Positions 35,482-46,898 of a stretch of DNA of 64,000 nt are shown piece after piece (the stretch's first letter is position 1; the number at the start of each line of letters is the position of its first letter). The notes below the pieces were generated by a model. That model searched no databases, was not told where the DNA came from, and was given only the letters and a program-made list of their open reading frames with translations. The position numbers and the translations under genes are program-made. The stretch comes from Amborella trichopoda (lineage: Eukaryota; Streptophyta; Magnoliopsida; Amborellales; Amborellaceae): contig NW_006499776.1 in the NCBI RefSeq assembly GCF_000471905.2, positions 4,085,874 through 4,149,873 on the forward strand, read 5' to 3'.

Positions 35482-36110
35482 TCATATTTTGGATGGGTCC
35501 ACCTCGATACCCCTTTGGCTTACTATAAATCCTAGTAATTTGTAGGATTCAACTCCAACGACACATTTATGTGGATTGAGTTTGAGTTGATGTTTCTGAA
35601 GTCTTTCGAAAATGATTCTCAGGTTGGTGAGATGATCAGACCTAGCCTTCAACTTGACCAGAATGTCATCAACATAGTCTTCCACGATGGTATGTATTAG
35701 ATCACGGAAGATGCTAGTCATTGCCCGCTGATAAGTTGCCCTTGCATTTTTGAGGCAAAAAGGAATGACACGGTAGCAGTAGGTTCCCCTTTGCGTTATG
35801 AATGATGTTTTGGTTTGGTCTTTTTCTACCACGAGGATCTGGTTGTAGCCTGAGAAGTCATCCATGAATGACAACATCTCATGCCCCACTATGTTGTCGA
35901 AAAAGGCATCTCTCTTTGATTATAGAAAATTGTCCTTTGGGCATGCCTTACTGAGGTCTCTGTAGTCGACACACACTCGGATCCTCCCGTCTTTCTTAGG
36001 TACGACCACTATGTTGGCCAACCATTATGAGTAATCAACGGGGGTAATTAACTTTGCCTTGAGAAATTTGTCTATTTCTTCCTTAATTTTGAGCTCAAGG
36101 TGGGTCTTTT
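35482..36110 (-). pseudogene. TatB reverse transcriptase
   Basis: 36,110-35,890 carries FLKAKLITPV, WLANIVVVPKKDGRIRVCVD and YRDLSKACPKDNF with a stop; 35,889-35,482 is open with MLSFMDDFSGYNQILV (catalytic Asp kept), VIPFCLKNARATYQRAM, VEDYVDDILVKLKARSDHL (YVDD) and LGFIVSQRGIEVDPSKI. Compared with TatA RT the first catalytic Asp is intact. Frame breaks near 35,890 and 36,030. Confidence 0.9.
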
Positions 36111-36196
36111 GATGTCAGAGTTTCTACCTTACATGCTTTGCTCCTTCGTTGAATATTAGGAGATGTTGCACCAATGTGGGATCTAACCTTGGCATA

Positions 36197-36463
36197 TCAT
36201 CGTATGACCAGGTAAAGACATCGAGATATTCCTAAGAGAATGGAAATCATATTTTCCCACTCCTCCAGAGATAGGGAGGTTCCAATCTTGGTTAACTTTG
36301 GGTCCTTCTCCGTTCCTAGGTTTATGTCGATAGTCTCTTCGATGATAGCCATTGAGTCACCATAGAACCTCTTCTTGAATTGCTCAACATGGCAAGTGAG
36401 TTCCTCAGGTTGAGGGATTTCTTTAAACTCTTGGCTCTCTTGATCTTCGTCTCGGTCGTCCAA
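36197..36463 (-). pseudogene. TatB pol segment before RT
   Basis: DEDQESQEFKEIPQPEELTC...IEETIDINLGTEKDPKLTKI, then GTSLSLEEWENMI. This acidic linker between protease and RT is typical of Tat pol (ETIDINLGT then EDP). It ends in a frameshift before the expected RT fingers. Confidence 0.7.
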
Positions 36464-37007
36464 TTCGTTGTCTTAGGTATTATGCACCGTTATTGGACTA
36501 TCTTGAGTATTCAACATTTTTTAAAAATGTTTTTCCTTTTCATCAGTCTTATCATGTTTTGAATTTCCAACAGATTTTAAAATAACACAAGAGGTGTCCC
36601 TTATGGGACTCGCAAGAGAAATGTTGCGCAGGGTGGTTAAGTGGCCACCTTGTGCCTATCCATATTTTGACGCCAGGACTTGAAGTTGCCACTGGTATGC
36701 TTCTAGCGATTCTCGAGATAGAGGAATGATTGACCAATTCTGTTCCTGTGTTCGGTGGATTAACATGCTTGGCTGTGTTAGAGCAGATTGTGCATACCTT
36801 CAAATCCAGGTCAACAAAAAGGTCTTCAATTCCCAGTTCTTGTGAGTGCTAAGATGTGGAAGAGGAATTCCCGATCACTGGGGAATCAAGGATCAACTTT
36901 AGCCGTTTTGAAGAACGAGCATCTAGAGGATCGAGGCTTTTAATGCCTCTAGATACAAAACCCAGACAACCTGAAGGACTCATCCGGCTTTGAAACAAGG
37001 TGGGAGT
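36464..37007 (-). other. Degenerate TatB PR-RT linker
   Basis: Several stops; a short frame (36,552-36,803) is unrecognised. Belongs to pol by position. Confidence 0.4.
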
Positions 37008-37796
37008 CTACCCGAGTCCTCTTCGATCTCTGTTTTCAGTTTTGGCTTGGAGTGATTCAGAGAATGCCTCCGCTACACATTGCCATTGACTTCCCAAGCC
37101 TTGGCCTAGTTGGAAGCCTTGGGAGAAGAGTATGTACCAAGCTTCAAGGGACTTGAAACTGTATCGATGTTGACATTGGATGATGTCCTCTATCAATGCG
37201 AATATTTGTAAAATTTGAGTAATAGGGTCGTCGGCCTCTAGGCATAAGTTGGCACAATCGGTTTGCTTGAAGGAAGTGAATGGGATTTCTCCAAGCTCGA
37301 CCCCTATGGCTAGCTTCCCGTTACCTATACTAAAATTGAGGAAAGAAGGGGGTTCAACACATATCGTTGCGACGTCGTTTTTGGTAAAACATTTATGACA
37401 TTGATGGAGTGTAGAGGTGACCACAAGGTTTTCATGCAGCCATGGTCTTCCTAACAACAAGTTGAATGAAGGTTTTATGTCCAAGACATAAAACTTTATC
37501 ACTTGGACGATCGAGTCGATCTTGAGTGTGGGAGGTAGTATGCCTTCAGCTTGTCTCTTGATCCCGTTGTATGCAGCGACAGTAAGTTGACATGGCTCGA
37601 AGTCATCCGGGCTTTTGCTTATCTGCTTCACTATTTTCATAGGCCAATTATCAACAAGTACTCTCCATATCTCATATTCTTGCATGAAAACGGTGATGTA
37701 CAAAGGTTGAGCATGAAAGCGATTGAAGCTGGCTGGGATGTCATCATCTGTGAGCATTGGCGTTGGTTCCATCAGCTGGTTGATCATTCCGCACAA
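37008..37796 (-). pseudogene. TatB protease with G-patch-like tail
   Basis: 262 residues open. ASFNRFHAQPLYITVFMQEY, then EIWRVLVDNWPMKIVKQI where the aspartic-protease site should be (VLVDN is kept but the G-S/T after Asp-Asn is WP here), then LTVAAYNGIKRQAEGILPPT and FYVLDIKPSFNLLLGRPWLH. The end carries LGQGLGSQWQCV...RRGLG, resembling the G-patch found after protease in this lineage. It would cut Gag-Pol; the altered site makes activity doubtful. Confidence 0.75.
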
Positions 37797-37950
37797 CTCT
37801 TCTGGTTGTGTGGTGATTGGGATGTGTGTCTTGGCGAGGACATTCTTGATCTAGGCTCTATGTGCTGGCGATTAGCTCCAAGATGAAGATTTGAGCCTGG
37901 ATCCTCTCAAGATGAGTTGGTAGATTGTAGGTGGTTGCAGATCCTTGAAT

Positions 37951-38688
37951 TTATTTGTTCGGTTCGTGATCTGTGACCCCTGCTGATTGTTTGGCTTTTG
38001 AGGTGTTTCCCATTCTTTCATTGAGAGTATCGTCCATCAATTGAATGGGTTTGATCACTCGGCCTCTTCGGGTTAGGGAATCAACCTCGCCCACCTGAAG
38101 CTCGATAGGGTTAGCCCTAACAAGAGTAAAGGGAGACTTTGGGGTGTTGGGCCCTTGTTTAGAAGATGATCCATTTTCATTGGTTCTGACCATATCGCTC
38201 TCTAGTGTATCATCTTCGTCATATCGGTCCCACTTAGGTAGATCATCGAAGGTTTGAGGTGAAGGGTTTCCTCTTAGAAGGCTCAAAAGATCTTCTTCAG
38301 GCTCTTGAAGGTGGTGATCACAAGCCAATGTGAATTGACTGGGATCCTCTTCTTCGTTTCCACTCTCGACCATGTGAATGACAACGTTCTCTTTTGAGTT
38401 GTCTTGAGCTCCCATCTTTTCGGTCGTTGTAATCATATTTTTAGGGAGAGGGTTTGTGAAGATACCCATATTTTTGTTTGGTTCTTTGACAGGTTGATTT
38501 GTAGGTGCGACAGTAATGTCACCCCTATTAATTAACCCTTGAATCACCCGTTTCAGGTATAAGAAATTTTGAGTGAGCATGGTTTTGATGCCACTTGCAC
38601 CACTTGCTCTTATCCATGACTTGAAATGGTGGTTTAGTTGGTGGTGGGAGGTAAACCATATTTCTTGCCAGGAGTAATTCCAACACAT
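37951..38688 (-). pseudogene. TatB gag C-terminal region
   Basis: 245 residues: HHQLNHHFKSWIRASGASGI, FLYLKRVIQGLINRGDITVA, MGIFTNPLPKN, followed by an acidic spacer. This is the Tat gag tail that normally carries a Cys/His box; the box is not visible. It is followed by protease. Confidence 0.6.
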
Positions 38689-38756
38689 TTTCTAATGGGT
38701 ATTTGAGAAGGGTGAAATTATCCTACCACCTTTGGTTATTATTTTGAGCATTGGTT

Positions 38757-39317
38757 CTAGGCTTGTGAAGCTATGACCTTTAACTGGTTAAGCCTGTCAC
38801 GCAAAGTTCGAATGGAGAGGAGGTACACATTGACGTGAGTATCTGAGTCACTCTTCCTATTGAACGTGTTTGTAAATTCTGGGACAACAAATCTCAAGGG
38901 AAGGTCTTCCATGCCTCCAAGGGTCTCTTTGACATAGGCGTTCGGGGGTAGAATTTCATGCATGCCCATTCTTACAAGCATATCTTGCATTGCTTTTAAG
39001 GTGCCTTCTTGTGGGTGTTTGACATGATAACAGGCCCACCAGTTGGTGGGTCCCAAGCGTAGACTGATGTATCGAGATTTGGGTTATATGTTGGCCTGCA
39101 TGGGTCTGAGATTGATGAGCCGTAGTGAGACCAGTTGCAGAAATTGCACGGTTTGTTGAACTAGGTGAACTAGAGGGACCGATTGAAGAATTGGCTGACT
39201 CGATTGTGCTAGAGGTTGACCTATACCACTAAGTTGGTTTGGCATCGACCCATGAGCTGGGGCATGAACTGTGTAACCTAAGTCAACTAGACTTTTAAGG
39301 GCAGCTTGGACGTCCAT
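38757..39317 (-). pseudogene. TatB gag N-terminal part, core deleted
   Basis: Frames 39,317-39,084 (MDVQAALKSLVDLGYTVHAP) and 39,056-38,757 (LPLRFVVPEFTNTFNRKSDS, then DTHVNVYLLSIRTLRDRL). The second reaches the start of the gag core but stops before the W-Y/F-x-x-L and QRF-type motifs seen in TatA; about 100 residues of core are absent before the next frame at 38,688. Internal deletion inferred. Confidence 0.6.
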
Positions 39318-41924
39318 CTCGCCTAAGGCCTGGTCTAGATTGACACCTTTGCTTCGTACAATGTTCAGGACATCATGAGCTATACTATGGTGGCTCGAGG
39401 TTCGATTAGATATCCTAGACCTAGGTGGGTCGTGGTTTTGAGATCGTTGTGCGTCGGGTTATCCCAGTTCAAGTTGTGGGAGATACTGCATGAACTTCCT
39501 CCCTCACTCGGCTTCTACTTTGGTTGCTTAAAAGCCCATGTAGGACGATGCCCGATCAGACCCCTTGACTATTCAAAGTTTTTTGGGCAGAGCCAACTTT
39601 TGGGGCCACACAGATTTCAATATTTGGAGTGGACATTTGGAACTCTTCCTCTAGTTGAAGACCTGAGCATTAAATAATGGACTGGTCAGAGTTCTGCCGA
39701 TAATTCCAAGGGATCGCGGCATACTGGTCCTTAGGTTTGGGAAGGTTAGACTTAGAGTCAGCCATGGAGCGATCATCATAATCACCTTGAATGACTGACA
39801 TGGTGCTTGCTTTTTGGTGGGGTTCTAGAATCTAAACTTAAGTAAGATCTAAACTCGATGACTGAGAGCTGACCTAGCCTGACTCGAGGGGAAAAACCTA
39901 ACTAAGACCTAGGTTAAGACTAGACTGGGATCTAGACTTGCTAGACTCAATGGGTCTTGGTTCAGACCTTGAACTAGGGTAAGCTTAGTCTAGCTCTAGA
40001 GGCAACTCTATGCTAGAACCTAGATTGAGATCTAGACTAGATAGGTACGAGTCTCAGCTCGGACCAAGAGTGGGTTTAGGTTCGAACCTGGGTGTGAGCC
40101 TGGTTCGGACCTGCACTGAGCTGGGTGCAAGCTTGGGCTTGGACCAAGAGGGTTATGAAAGTCAGACCGGGTGTAAACCCGGACTGGATCAAGGTTGGTT
40201 TTAGCATGAGCCCTTGCTCGAACCAAAAGGATGCCTACATTCAGACTTAGGTGTGAACCTGGTTCGGACCTGGGTTAGACTAGGTATAAGCCTGAACTTG
40301 GACCCAGAGAGTTTTGATGATCAAACCAGGTATGGACCCGGACTGAATCAATGATGGACTAGGAACGAGCCTTCGACTCGAACTAGGAAGGAGCTTAAGT
40401 TTGGACCAAGGTGAAATCTGGGTTAAACCTAGTTTGTACCCCGAGGGTTCAGCTCGGATCAAGCGGGTCCGAACTAAGATCTAAGATTATCCAATAGAAA
40501 TAAGCAAGCAAGCACACGAAAACGTTTGACCTAAATTATAGGTAGGCTTGGCTTGAGAGTGGGCTCCTAACTATTGAAATGCAGCTAGGCTGATATAGCT
40601 CCCCACATAGGTCTTGGCCTCCTGTTATAGGATGTTTACTAGGTTCTACTATACGCGGAGTTTCTTTGAAGCAAAGGATTACAAAGGGGCGCTCATAGTT
40701 AATGTTATGCGAATCCCAACCGCCTCGACTCTCAAAGTTAGGTCCCACTCACTCTGTTAACACGGATTTTGGGGGTTTTCAAAATATTTGTTTGTTGGTT
40801 TCCTGGGCATTGTCAGGTGTGTGCTGGAGTGTGTAAAGAAGCACACAATTAAAAATAATTGTCAAGCACACAAACACACAATGCAAGAAAGAAAATAAGT
40901 GAGCGCTCGGCACTAGCCGTGCCAAGCGATGCTCGCTTCGAGGTGAATTTCGCTCGAAGAATAGTACATATGGAGGGGTAAGCAACCCCTAAGAAGGTAC
41001 AGTCACAACAGTGAGACTAGGCACAGTCCGTGCTAAGTCGAGCGTGGCTCGGGTCGAGGGTGACTCGAACAGGACACGATTCAAGGAGGGTGACCCTCAA
41101 TGTATTTTTTATTTTTTTTATTTTTTTATCTTTTAATTGTGATGAAACAAGTTAAACTAAGTATGGTGAAATCAGGGAAGACATGATTTCAATCAAAATT
41201 AACAAACTAAAATAAATCAGAAAGCCAGGAACAGTACAGACCTATTCGAAGCAAAATATTTTTTTTTATATTTTTAAAATTTTTATTTTAGGTTAAAACT
41301 TGGTTAGCATGGAGCCAAAAGTCCTTGGAATGGGCCAACGGGTTCCCATAATCTTTCTGGGACCTCTGCAATTGGGTGACACGCATGGTGTCGCCCGGGC
41401 GGCACTACTAGTGTCGCTCATGCGGACTGGGTGACACTGCTGGTGTCTCTCAAAATTAATTATCTTTTTTTATTTTTTTATTCTGTATTTTTATGAAATA
41501 AGATTACATTAAAGTTACAAAAGCATGGAAAACAATATTTATGATGAAATAAATTAAAACCAAGCAAACAGTGCAGATATAACAGATCTGTATCAAGTAA
41601 AATATTTTTTTGGTATTTTTAAAAATTTTATTTTGATCTGAAATTTTTTTAGTAGTCACAAGAGATAACCTAGAGAAGATATGCAAAGCTTCAGAATATT
41701 TTGAAACTTTTAAATTTCAACGAGACGGGGAGTGTCGCCCTGGATCTGGGCGGCACTAGTGGTGTTGCTCGGGCGGCACTGCTGGTGACACCCAAGACAG
41801 ATAGGGTTTCAGAGCACCAAAAACCTGGATCCAGGTCACAGTAGATTCTTGGGACATTTTATGACTGAAAACAGTGAAAAACAATATATAAAATTGTATT
41901 TTAGCTCTTGAAGCAGGCCCGAAA
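39318..41924 (-). other. TatB 5' leader, no recognised gene
   Basis: About 2.6 kb from the primer-binding region to gag. Contains the tandem repeat at 40,040-40,460, a homopolymer-rich stretch around 41,100-41,130, and palindromes at 41,374-41,455 and 41,730-41,790. Ogre-type elements can have an additional ORF here; I see none. Confidence 0.5.
40040..40460. repeat. About 180-bp direct repeat in TatB leader
   Basis: At least two imperfect copies. Landmarks: tgagcctggttcggacctg (40,090) and tgaacctggttcggacctgg (40,252); gaccgggtgtaaacccggac (40,165) and aaccaggtatggacccggac (40,324). Confidence 0.7.
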
Positions 41925-41943
41925 AGCCCCACGGTGGGCACTA
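41925..41943 (-). promoter_or_regulatory. Probable primer-binding region of TatB
   Basis: Immediately after the 5' LTR the minus strand reads TTAGTGCCCACCGTGGGGC. Position fits the primer-binding site, and the cccaccgtgggg core is often seen there in Tat elements. The usual TGG start has changed to TAG, so I do not assign the tRNA. Confidence 0.5.
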
Positions 41944-41946
41944 AAC

Positions 41947-43082
41947 TATTTACAATACAAAATCTGATAGATCTTCTGATGATGATCTCTCGGATATCGA
42001 CACATTTAAATGATGAATATGAAATGATAGAGAGAGTGGGACAACTCGAATTAAGATATGAGGCCAGACCTACTCGGAAACGAGTAGATCTGCTCTCATA
42101 TCTGTGGTAGAGCCAGCATGATCCAAGACACAAAAATACCATTTTAAATCAAATGAACAGATCAAAAGAAAATGAAAACAAGCTCAAAAACAATAAAAGA
42201 AGAAGAAATATAAAGAAAGAAACCATATCAAACCGAGCCGGAAGGCCCGGAACTCTCGAGCCCTTGAGGGCCCGCCCTTATCAGAACCGATCCTCTTTGC
42301 CACTCTCATTCGGATGTCGACCAGAAGATCTCTAGTCGGAAGGGTGGTTGTGCCTTGGAGATGGTTCTAGAATTAGTGTTGTTGTGCCCAAGAGATTTAG
42401 ATTTTTTAGCTTAAGGTTAGGGTTTTAGGAGGCTAGGGTTCCCAAAGCTAACTCTGCTATAGGTTTTCTCTTTTTTTCTCTAGGGTTTCTCTCTCTCTGA
42501 AGTCATGCCTCAAATGGCCTCGAAAATACATCTTATAGGGATCAAGGATCTATTGGAAAGGATAACTTTCCATAACCAACAGATTCTCATAAAAACAAAA
42601 ATCTAATTTTGAGGTACGGATCTGGGCGACACCACTGATGTCACCCAAAAAAAAAGGGTAAAATACCATCCAAAAGGGCAAGGAATCAAAAAATTTCAAT
42701 TCGGGACAAAAGGGTCTGGGTGACACGCCTTGTGTCACCCAGTTTCGGCTGAGCAACACTGCTAGTGTCGCCCAAACCAAACAATGTCCAAATTAATTTT
42801 TTTTTCACTTTGGGTGTATTTCTAAGCCTCTTTTGAAGATCCTAGAGAAAATTTGGGTCAAAACGGATTTGTTTTACTATTTTTAATTATTGCTTTGGTA
42901 AAACAGGGCGTTTACAAGAATCTGGGTCAAAAAAGGGTACCTATAGGGTTCTAGGTAGGCATATTGGTTCTGGGTCGCAGGGTAGACTGTGTGAACTATG
43001 GATTTGGGTTTACTAGGTTAAGTGTGGTCCTAAGGGTTCAGGAAATGATAGAATTTTCCATATTTAAAATGGGGTGTCTACA
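41947..43082 (-). mobile_element. TatB 5' LTR
   Basis: 1,136 bp. Starts TGTAGACACCCCATTTT at 43,082 and ends at 41,947, where the terminal CA is mutated to TA. It contains palindromes at 42,625-42,650 and 42,718-42,775. Confidence 0.85.
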
Positions 43083-43087
43083 ATGCC
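43083..43087. repeat. TatB target-site duplication, right copy
   Basis: atgcc, matching aagcc (21,244-21,248) at four of five positions. Confidence 0.65.
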
Positions 43088-43089
43088 GG

Positions 43090-43240
43090 CTATGTTTCTA
43101 AGGGCCACCACCGATTGCATTTCTTGAGGCCCAACGCCGGCTGTGTCTTCAAGGACTAACACCGCTGTGTCTTCAAGGACTAACACCGGTTGTGACTTCG
43201 AGGGGTAATGTCAGCTGTGTTTAACAAAGGGCTAAAGCTG
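43090..43240. repeat. Short CCGGCTGTGT repeats
   Basis: Four to five units of about 30 bp (caacgccggctgtgtcttca, then aggactaac). The same motif occurs in Tekay LTRs in sense orientation. Confidence 0.7.
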
Positions 43241-43906
43241 CCTGTGTTTGCTATTGTCATGAGTGTTTGCTCGCGACGGTGACCTTCCAGCTTCCTCAAG
43301 ACCCTTCATCTCCCTATGACCTTTCAGTTGCCGTGACTTTTCTGTTGCTACGACCCCTCGTCTTCCCGATGACCATGCGAATTTGCGAGACTCCTCTTCT
43401 TCCAACAATTGCTCAGATTTCTCGCGACTCTTCTCCCTGAAGACTGTGCAGCTTCCCGAGACCCCATGAGCTCTTGGTTTCTTGCCAAGAAACTCCCCTT
43501 TCCTGTTGGAAACCAACTGTTACACCTTCTCATCTCCTTCGCGATGGCCGAACACAACCAGAAAACCCGTGAAAGCTAGTGGAAACTCACCGGTAGTCCG
43601 TTGCCCCAACTTCCACCCCTTTTTCCCCTTCTCAGATACTCTCAAAACCACTGAAGGTCCCAATGGCCCTACCTTCTTCCCAACTTCGGCAACCATGAAC
43701 CCCAAAAATCCCATGTATTCCCTACGTTCCCCTGCCTGTGGTCCCTCTTTCTAGAAACTTTCTCTTGCTTGCCGGCGAACTCCTGTAAACCTTACTCGAG
43801 TGGTCTGCGTATTAGCCAGAATTCACGTCGAGAAATCTCTCTCTCTCACTACTAAACTCCTTAGCCGTTTTACTTTTGATAAAATGGTAAAAAATGGGTT
43901 TACCCC

Positions 43907-43916
43907 CTTATATAGG
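43907..43916 (-). promoter_or_regulatory. TATA box, minus strand, in TatA 3' region
   Basis: Minus strand CCTATATAAG, followed about 70 bp later by gagagagagagatttctcga and then by a frame with ATG at 43,714 (MGFLGFMVAEVGKKVGPLGP). This looks like a plant promoter and leader, opposite to TatA; the frame is unrecognised. Confidence 0.4.
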
Positions 43917-44884
43917 TGAAACTTCCTCGAAGTGCCCCTGACAAGTCAGAAATGCCAGCCAGGGGTCCCTGAAGACCAAATGGCGATGGGCCAAATCGGG
44001 TCGGACTTAGGTTCAAGGCCTGAACGAAGTTTACCGCTGCCCATGTAACCCCACGCATTAGAAACCAAGGCTGGGTCAGGCTCAGGTCTAAGGGTCAAAC
44101 ACAGGTCACTGTTGTCTGTGTAACTTATGACCAGCACCATCTGTGTAACTTGTGCCCAGCACCGTCTGTGTATTCTGTGCCCAGTGCTGGCTGTGTTCCC
44201 AAAGGTCTAGCACCATTTGTGTTCTCAAAAGCCAGCACTGGCTATGCCCAACACCGGCTGTGTTCTCAAGACTACCGTTGCGTGTGTTGCCACTGCACAC
44301 GTTAGCGCTGTGTGTGTTACCTCTGTAGGTGTTGGCGCCATACGTGTCGATGCTACTACCATTCAAGTCTACCACCGTGTGTTACGCTACGCTGCCCATG
44401 CTAACGATGCGTATGTGCTAGCACTTGGTTACCGTCATGTGTGTCCTACCACTATCCTTAGTGAAGTTGCACCCGGGCCATGACTTGTCATCCCCAGTGG
44501 AGTTGCATCCGGGCCATGACCTGTCATCCCCAATGCAGTCAAGGGCAGTCCACCATCCCTCATCCCCAGTAGGAGTCACACCCGTACTTCAGCCCATCAT
44601 CCGCAGTGGAGTTAAGGTCATTCTTACCTCTTCGATCCCCATTGGGTTTGTTTCACACCAAGTCATTAGTCTTTTGCTATTTTATCCTCAGGGAGTCGGG
44701 TTACCTTTCTATCAACCTATTCTTCATAGAGCCCCATCTTTCGCCCTAGGGAGTCACACTTGTTCCCCTAATAATCAATAAAGTCCATTTCTATTTGCCA
44801 CTCCTCGTAGGGCCACCATCTCCATTTTATCCCCAGGGAGTCAGATTGCCATCTGCAGGACTATTCCCATGGAACTCCATCTAC

Positions 44885-45240
44885 ATGGAGACCCATGCAA
44901 AGGTCTACGTGCATGACCCTAAACTGCATGGTCCAAACTATACGACCTTAAACTGTAGCGAAGGTCTATGTGCACGACCCTATACTGCATGGTCCAAACT
45001 AGATGACCTTAAACTGTAGCGCAGGTCTAGTTGCACAACCTTAAACTGCATGGTCCTAGCTGCATGACCCTAAACTTCACTGCCATGGTCCAAACTATAC
45101 GACCTTTAATTGTAATGGTGGTCTAGTTGCACGACCTTAATCTGCACCATAGTCCAAGCTATATGACCTTAAACTATAGTGCAAGTCCTGGCTACATGAT
45201 GTTAAACTTCTTTGCACAGGTTCCGGAGGCATGATCTTAA
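44885..45240. repeat. 61-bp tandem repeat in TatA 3' region
   Basis: About five units: catggtccaaactatacgac, then cttaaactgtagcg, then aaggtctatgtgcacgacc. Related single units recur at 45,575-45,660. Confidence 0.8.
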
Positions 45241-46587
45241 ATACGCCCCCACACACGTGCACACGCCCTTTATGTCTGCCTTCACGCACGTCTTCCCTAC
45301 CGACTCGTCCATGTGCACACACCATCTTCATCAACCCCTCATTAAATCCACCATTCTTCATTACCATCATCATTCCTCATTGAGTTTCACCTGCGCTCAC
45401 AAACAGCGAGCCATCCTGTTATCCATACCCACCGTCATCTAGTGGGTTCCCACCTTTCATCTTCCATCCATACATCACTATCCCTTAAAGGCAGCTTCAT
45501 GCCATCTCCTCTAAGTGAGTCAAATCACCACCATACTCACTCCATGGCCTCCACAGATAGCCATCAACTCCACCACTGTCCAACTATATGGCCTTAAACC
45601 ATAGTACACGTCCTGGTTGCATGACGTTAAAAGGCTTCGCACAGGTCTCGGAGGCATGACCCTAAAGGTGCCTTCATAAGAAAAAAAAAAAAAGAGAAAA
45701 AATAAAACTAAGAATAACGGGCATGGTGTATATCTGAACATGGGAACGCCATGAGTAAAAATGATGGACGTGCATGGCCATGAAGCCATGAGTAAGAGAG
45801 TTCCGTGAAAATAAAAACCTGGGCATGGTGAAAACCCGAAAGGGCATCGTAAGTAAAAATGGAAGAATAAGGGTGGACATGATCGAAAGGTCATGGGTAA
45901 AAGAGCCCCAAATAAAAGGAGGTTTGTGAAAACCGTCTCTATGGCTCCACTTCCCAAGTCTAAGTGAAAACCACAAAGGGTGCTTGGACTAATAAGAAGG
46001 TTGATACAGCACACCCCTCATCGGTGGCTTCAGCCAACATTCAAAAGAAAAATCCTTGGTGTCAGAATGCTGTGATATCAGGACCCAAAAATATGAGCTT
46101 GAAGAATTTTGATAGCTTGAGTCCATTTACAAAAGGACTCGAAGGATAGAAGACTCACCAAGAAGGCAAGACAACTCTCATGAAGAAGAGCACTATTCCC
46201 AAGAGGTCATTAACGCACTCCAAGATGCTGAAGGCTCCCTAAGAAGGCTAAGTCAGCCATGACTTTGGAGCTGTGATGCAGCAGTCAAGATTGAGCTCTC
46301 AGGGGTCGCTTCGGACAAAGAAGAGAGGTATCTTGATTGTCGAAACTGCTAGCAGAAAGCAGGGTTGAACCCAATGCTGGCCACCTCGAAAATGAGGTAC
46401 CTCGCCTGTCAAGGAATATCTGGTGCGAAAAGAAAAAGGTCGCCAACAGAAGGCCCTTTAGCAGACCATCCAGAATAAACAACAAAACAAACAAACCCAG
46501 ATTAAATGGGAAAAATGCCCTTAAGCATGGCACTTGACTGCTAGACGGGCCCTATTTTGATCAACGAGGTCCGTACAAAATCCTCAA

Positions 46588-46875
46588 TTGTTAGAATCAC
46601 AAATGGGTGAGAACTTTAATAGGATCCCTAAAAAAAGTCTCTTCTCCCCTGAAGTCTCCATGGATGGACCTGCACATTACATCCAAACGCCTGAGCATCC
46701 TAATTACAACATTTCATGGATATCTCCTCGACGTTTACGTGGTCTTGTGGCTAAGAAGAAAAAAGTAATAAAGCAGAGGAAATGTTTTGAATGTTATCCT
46801 TCTCACTTCTCTCAAAGAACAATAATCAATGGGGCAAGCTGTTTGAAGACATTTTTCAGCACCTTGGATCTCTGA
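46588..46875 (+). other. Unassigned open frame before TatA 3' LTR
   Basis: 95 residues including GPAHYIQTPEHPNYNISWIS and PRRLRGLVAKKKKVIKQRKC. Upstream, 46,530-46,580 reads LLDGPYFDQRGPYKILNC, a phrase like the end of a retroelement pol or a chromo-like C-terminus. Ends at the LTR. I do not recognise a family. Confidence 0.35.
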
Positions 46876-46898
46876 TGCGGAATAAAAGGGGAAGTCAG

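Larger units (their letters stand above)
21249..43082 (-). mobile_element. TatB, 21.8-kb Tat-lineage element
   Basis: Minus-strand element with both LTRs, a polypurine tract, gag-PR-RT-RH-aRH-IN, and an opposite-strand plant-mobile-domain gene between pol and the 3' LTR. Without two later LTR insertions it would be about 16.3 kb. Size, the second RNase H and the extra antisense ORF fit the Tat/Ogre/Retand group. It sits inside the TatA 3' region. Confidence 0.85.
43088..46898 (+). other. TatA 3' region, repeat-rich
   Basis: Continuation of TatA after the TatB insertion, up to the 3' LTR. Holds ggctgtgtctt repeats (43,090-43,240), a minus-strand promoter-like unit (43,520-43,916), cagcaccgtctgtgt repeats (44,110-44,300), a 36-bp-type repeat (44,465-44,560), a 61-bp repeat (44,885-45,240), gggcatggtgaaaacc-type repeats (45,715-45,900) and an unassigned open frame (46,588-46,875). 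Confidence 0.6.

Noticed and set aside
41925..41943. Assigning a specific tRNA to the TatB primer site
   Set aside because: The first bases are mutated (TAG for TGG) and I could not match a tRNA 3' end with confidence.
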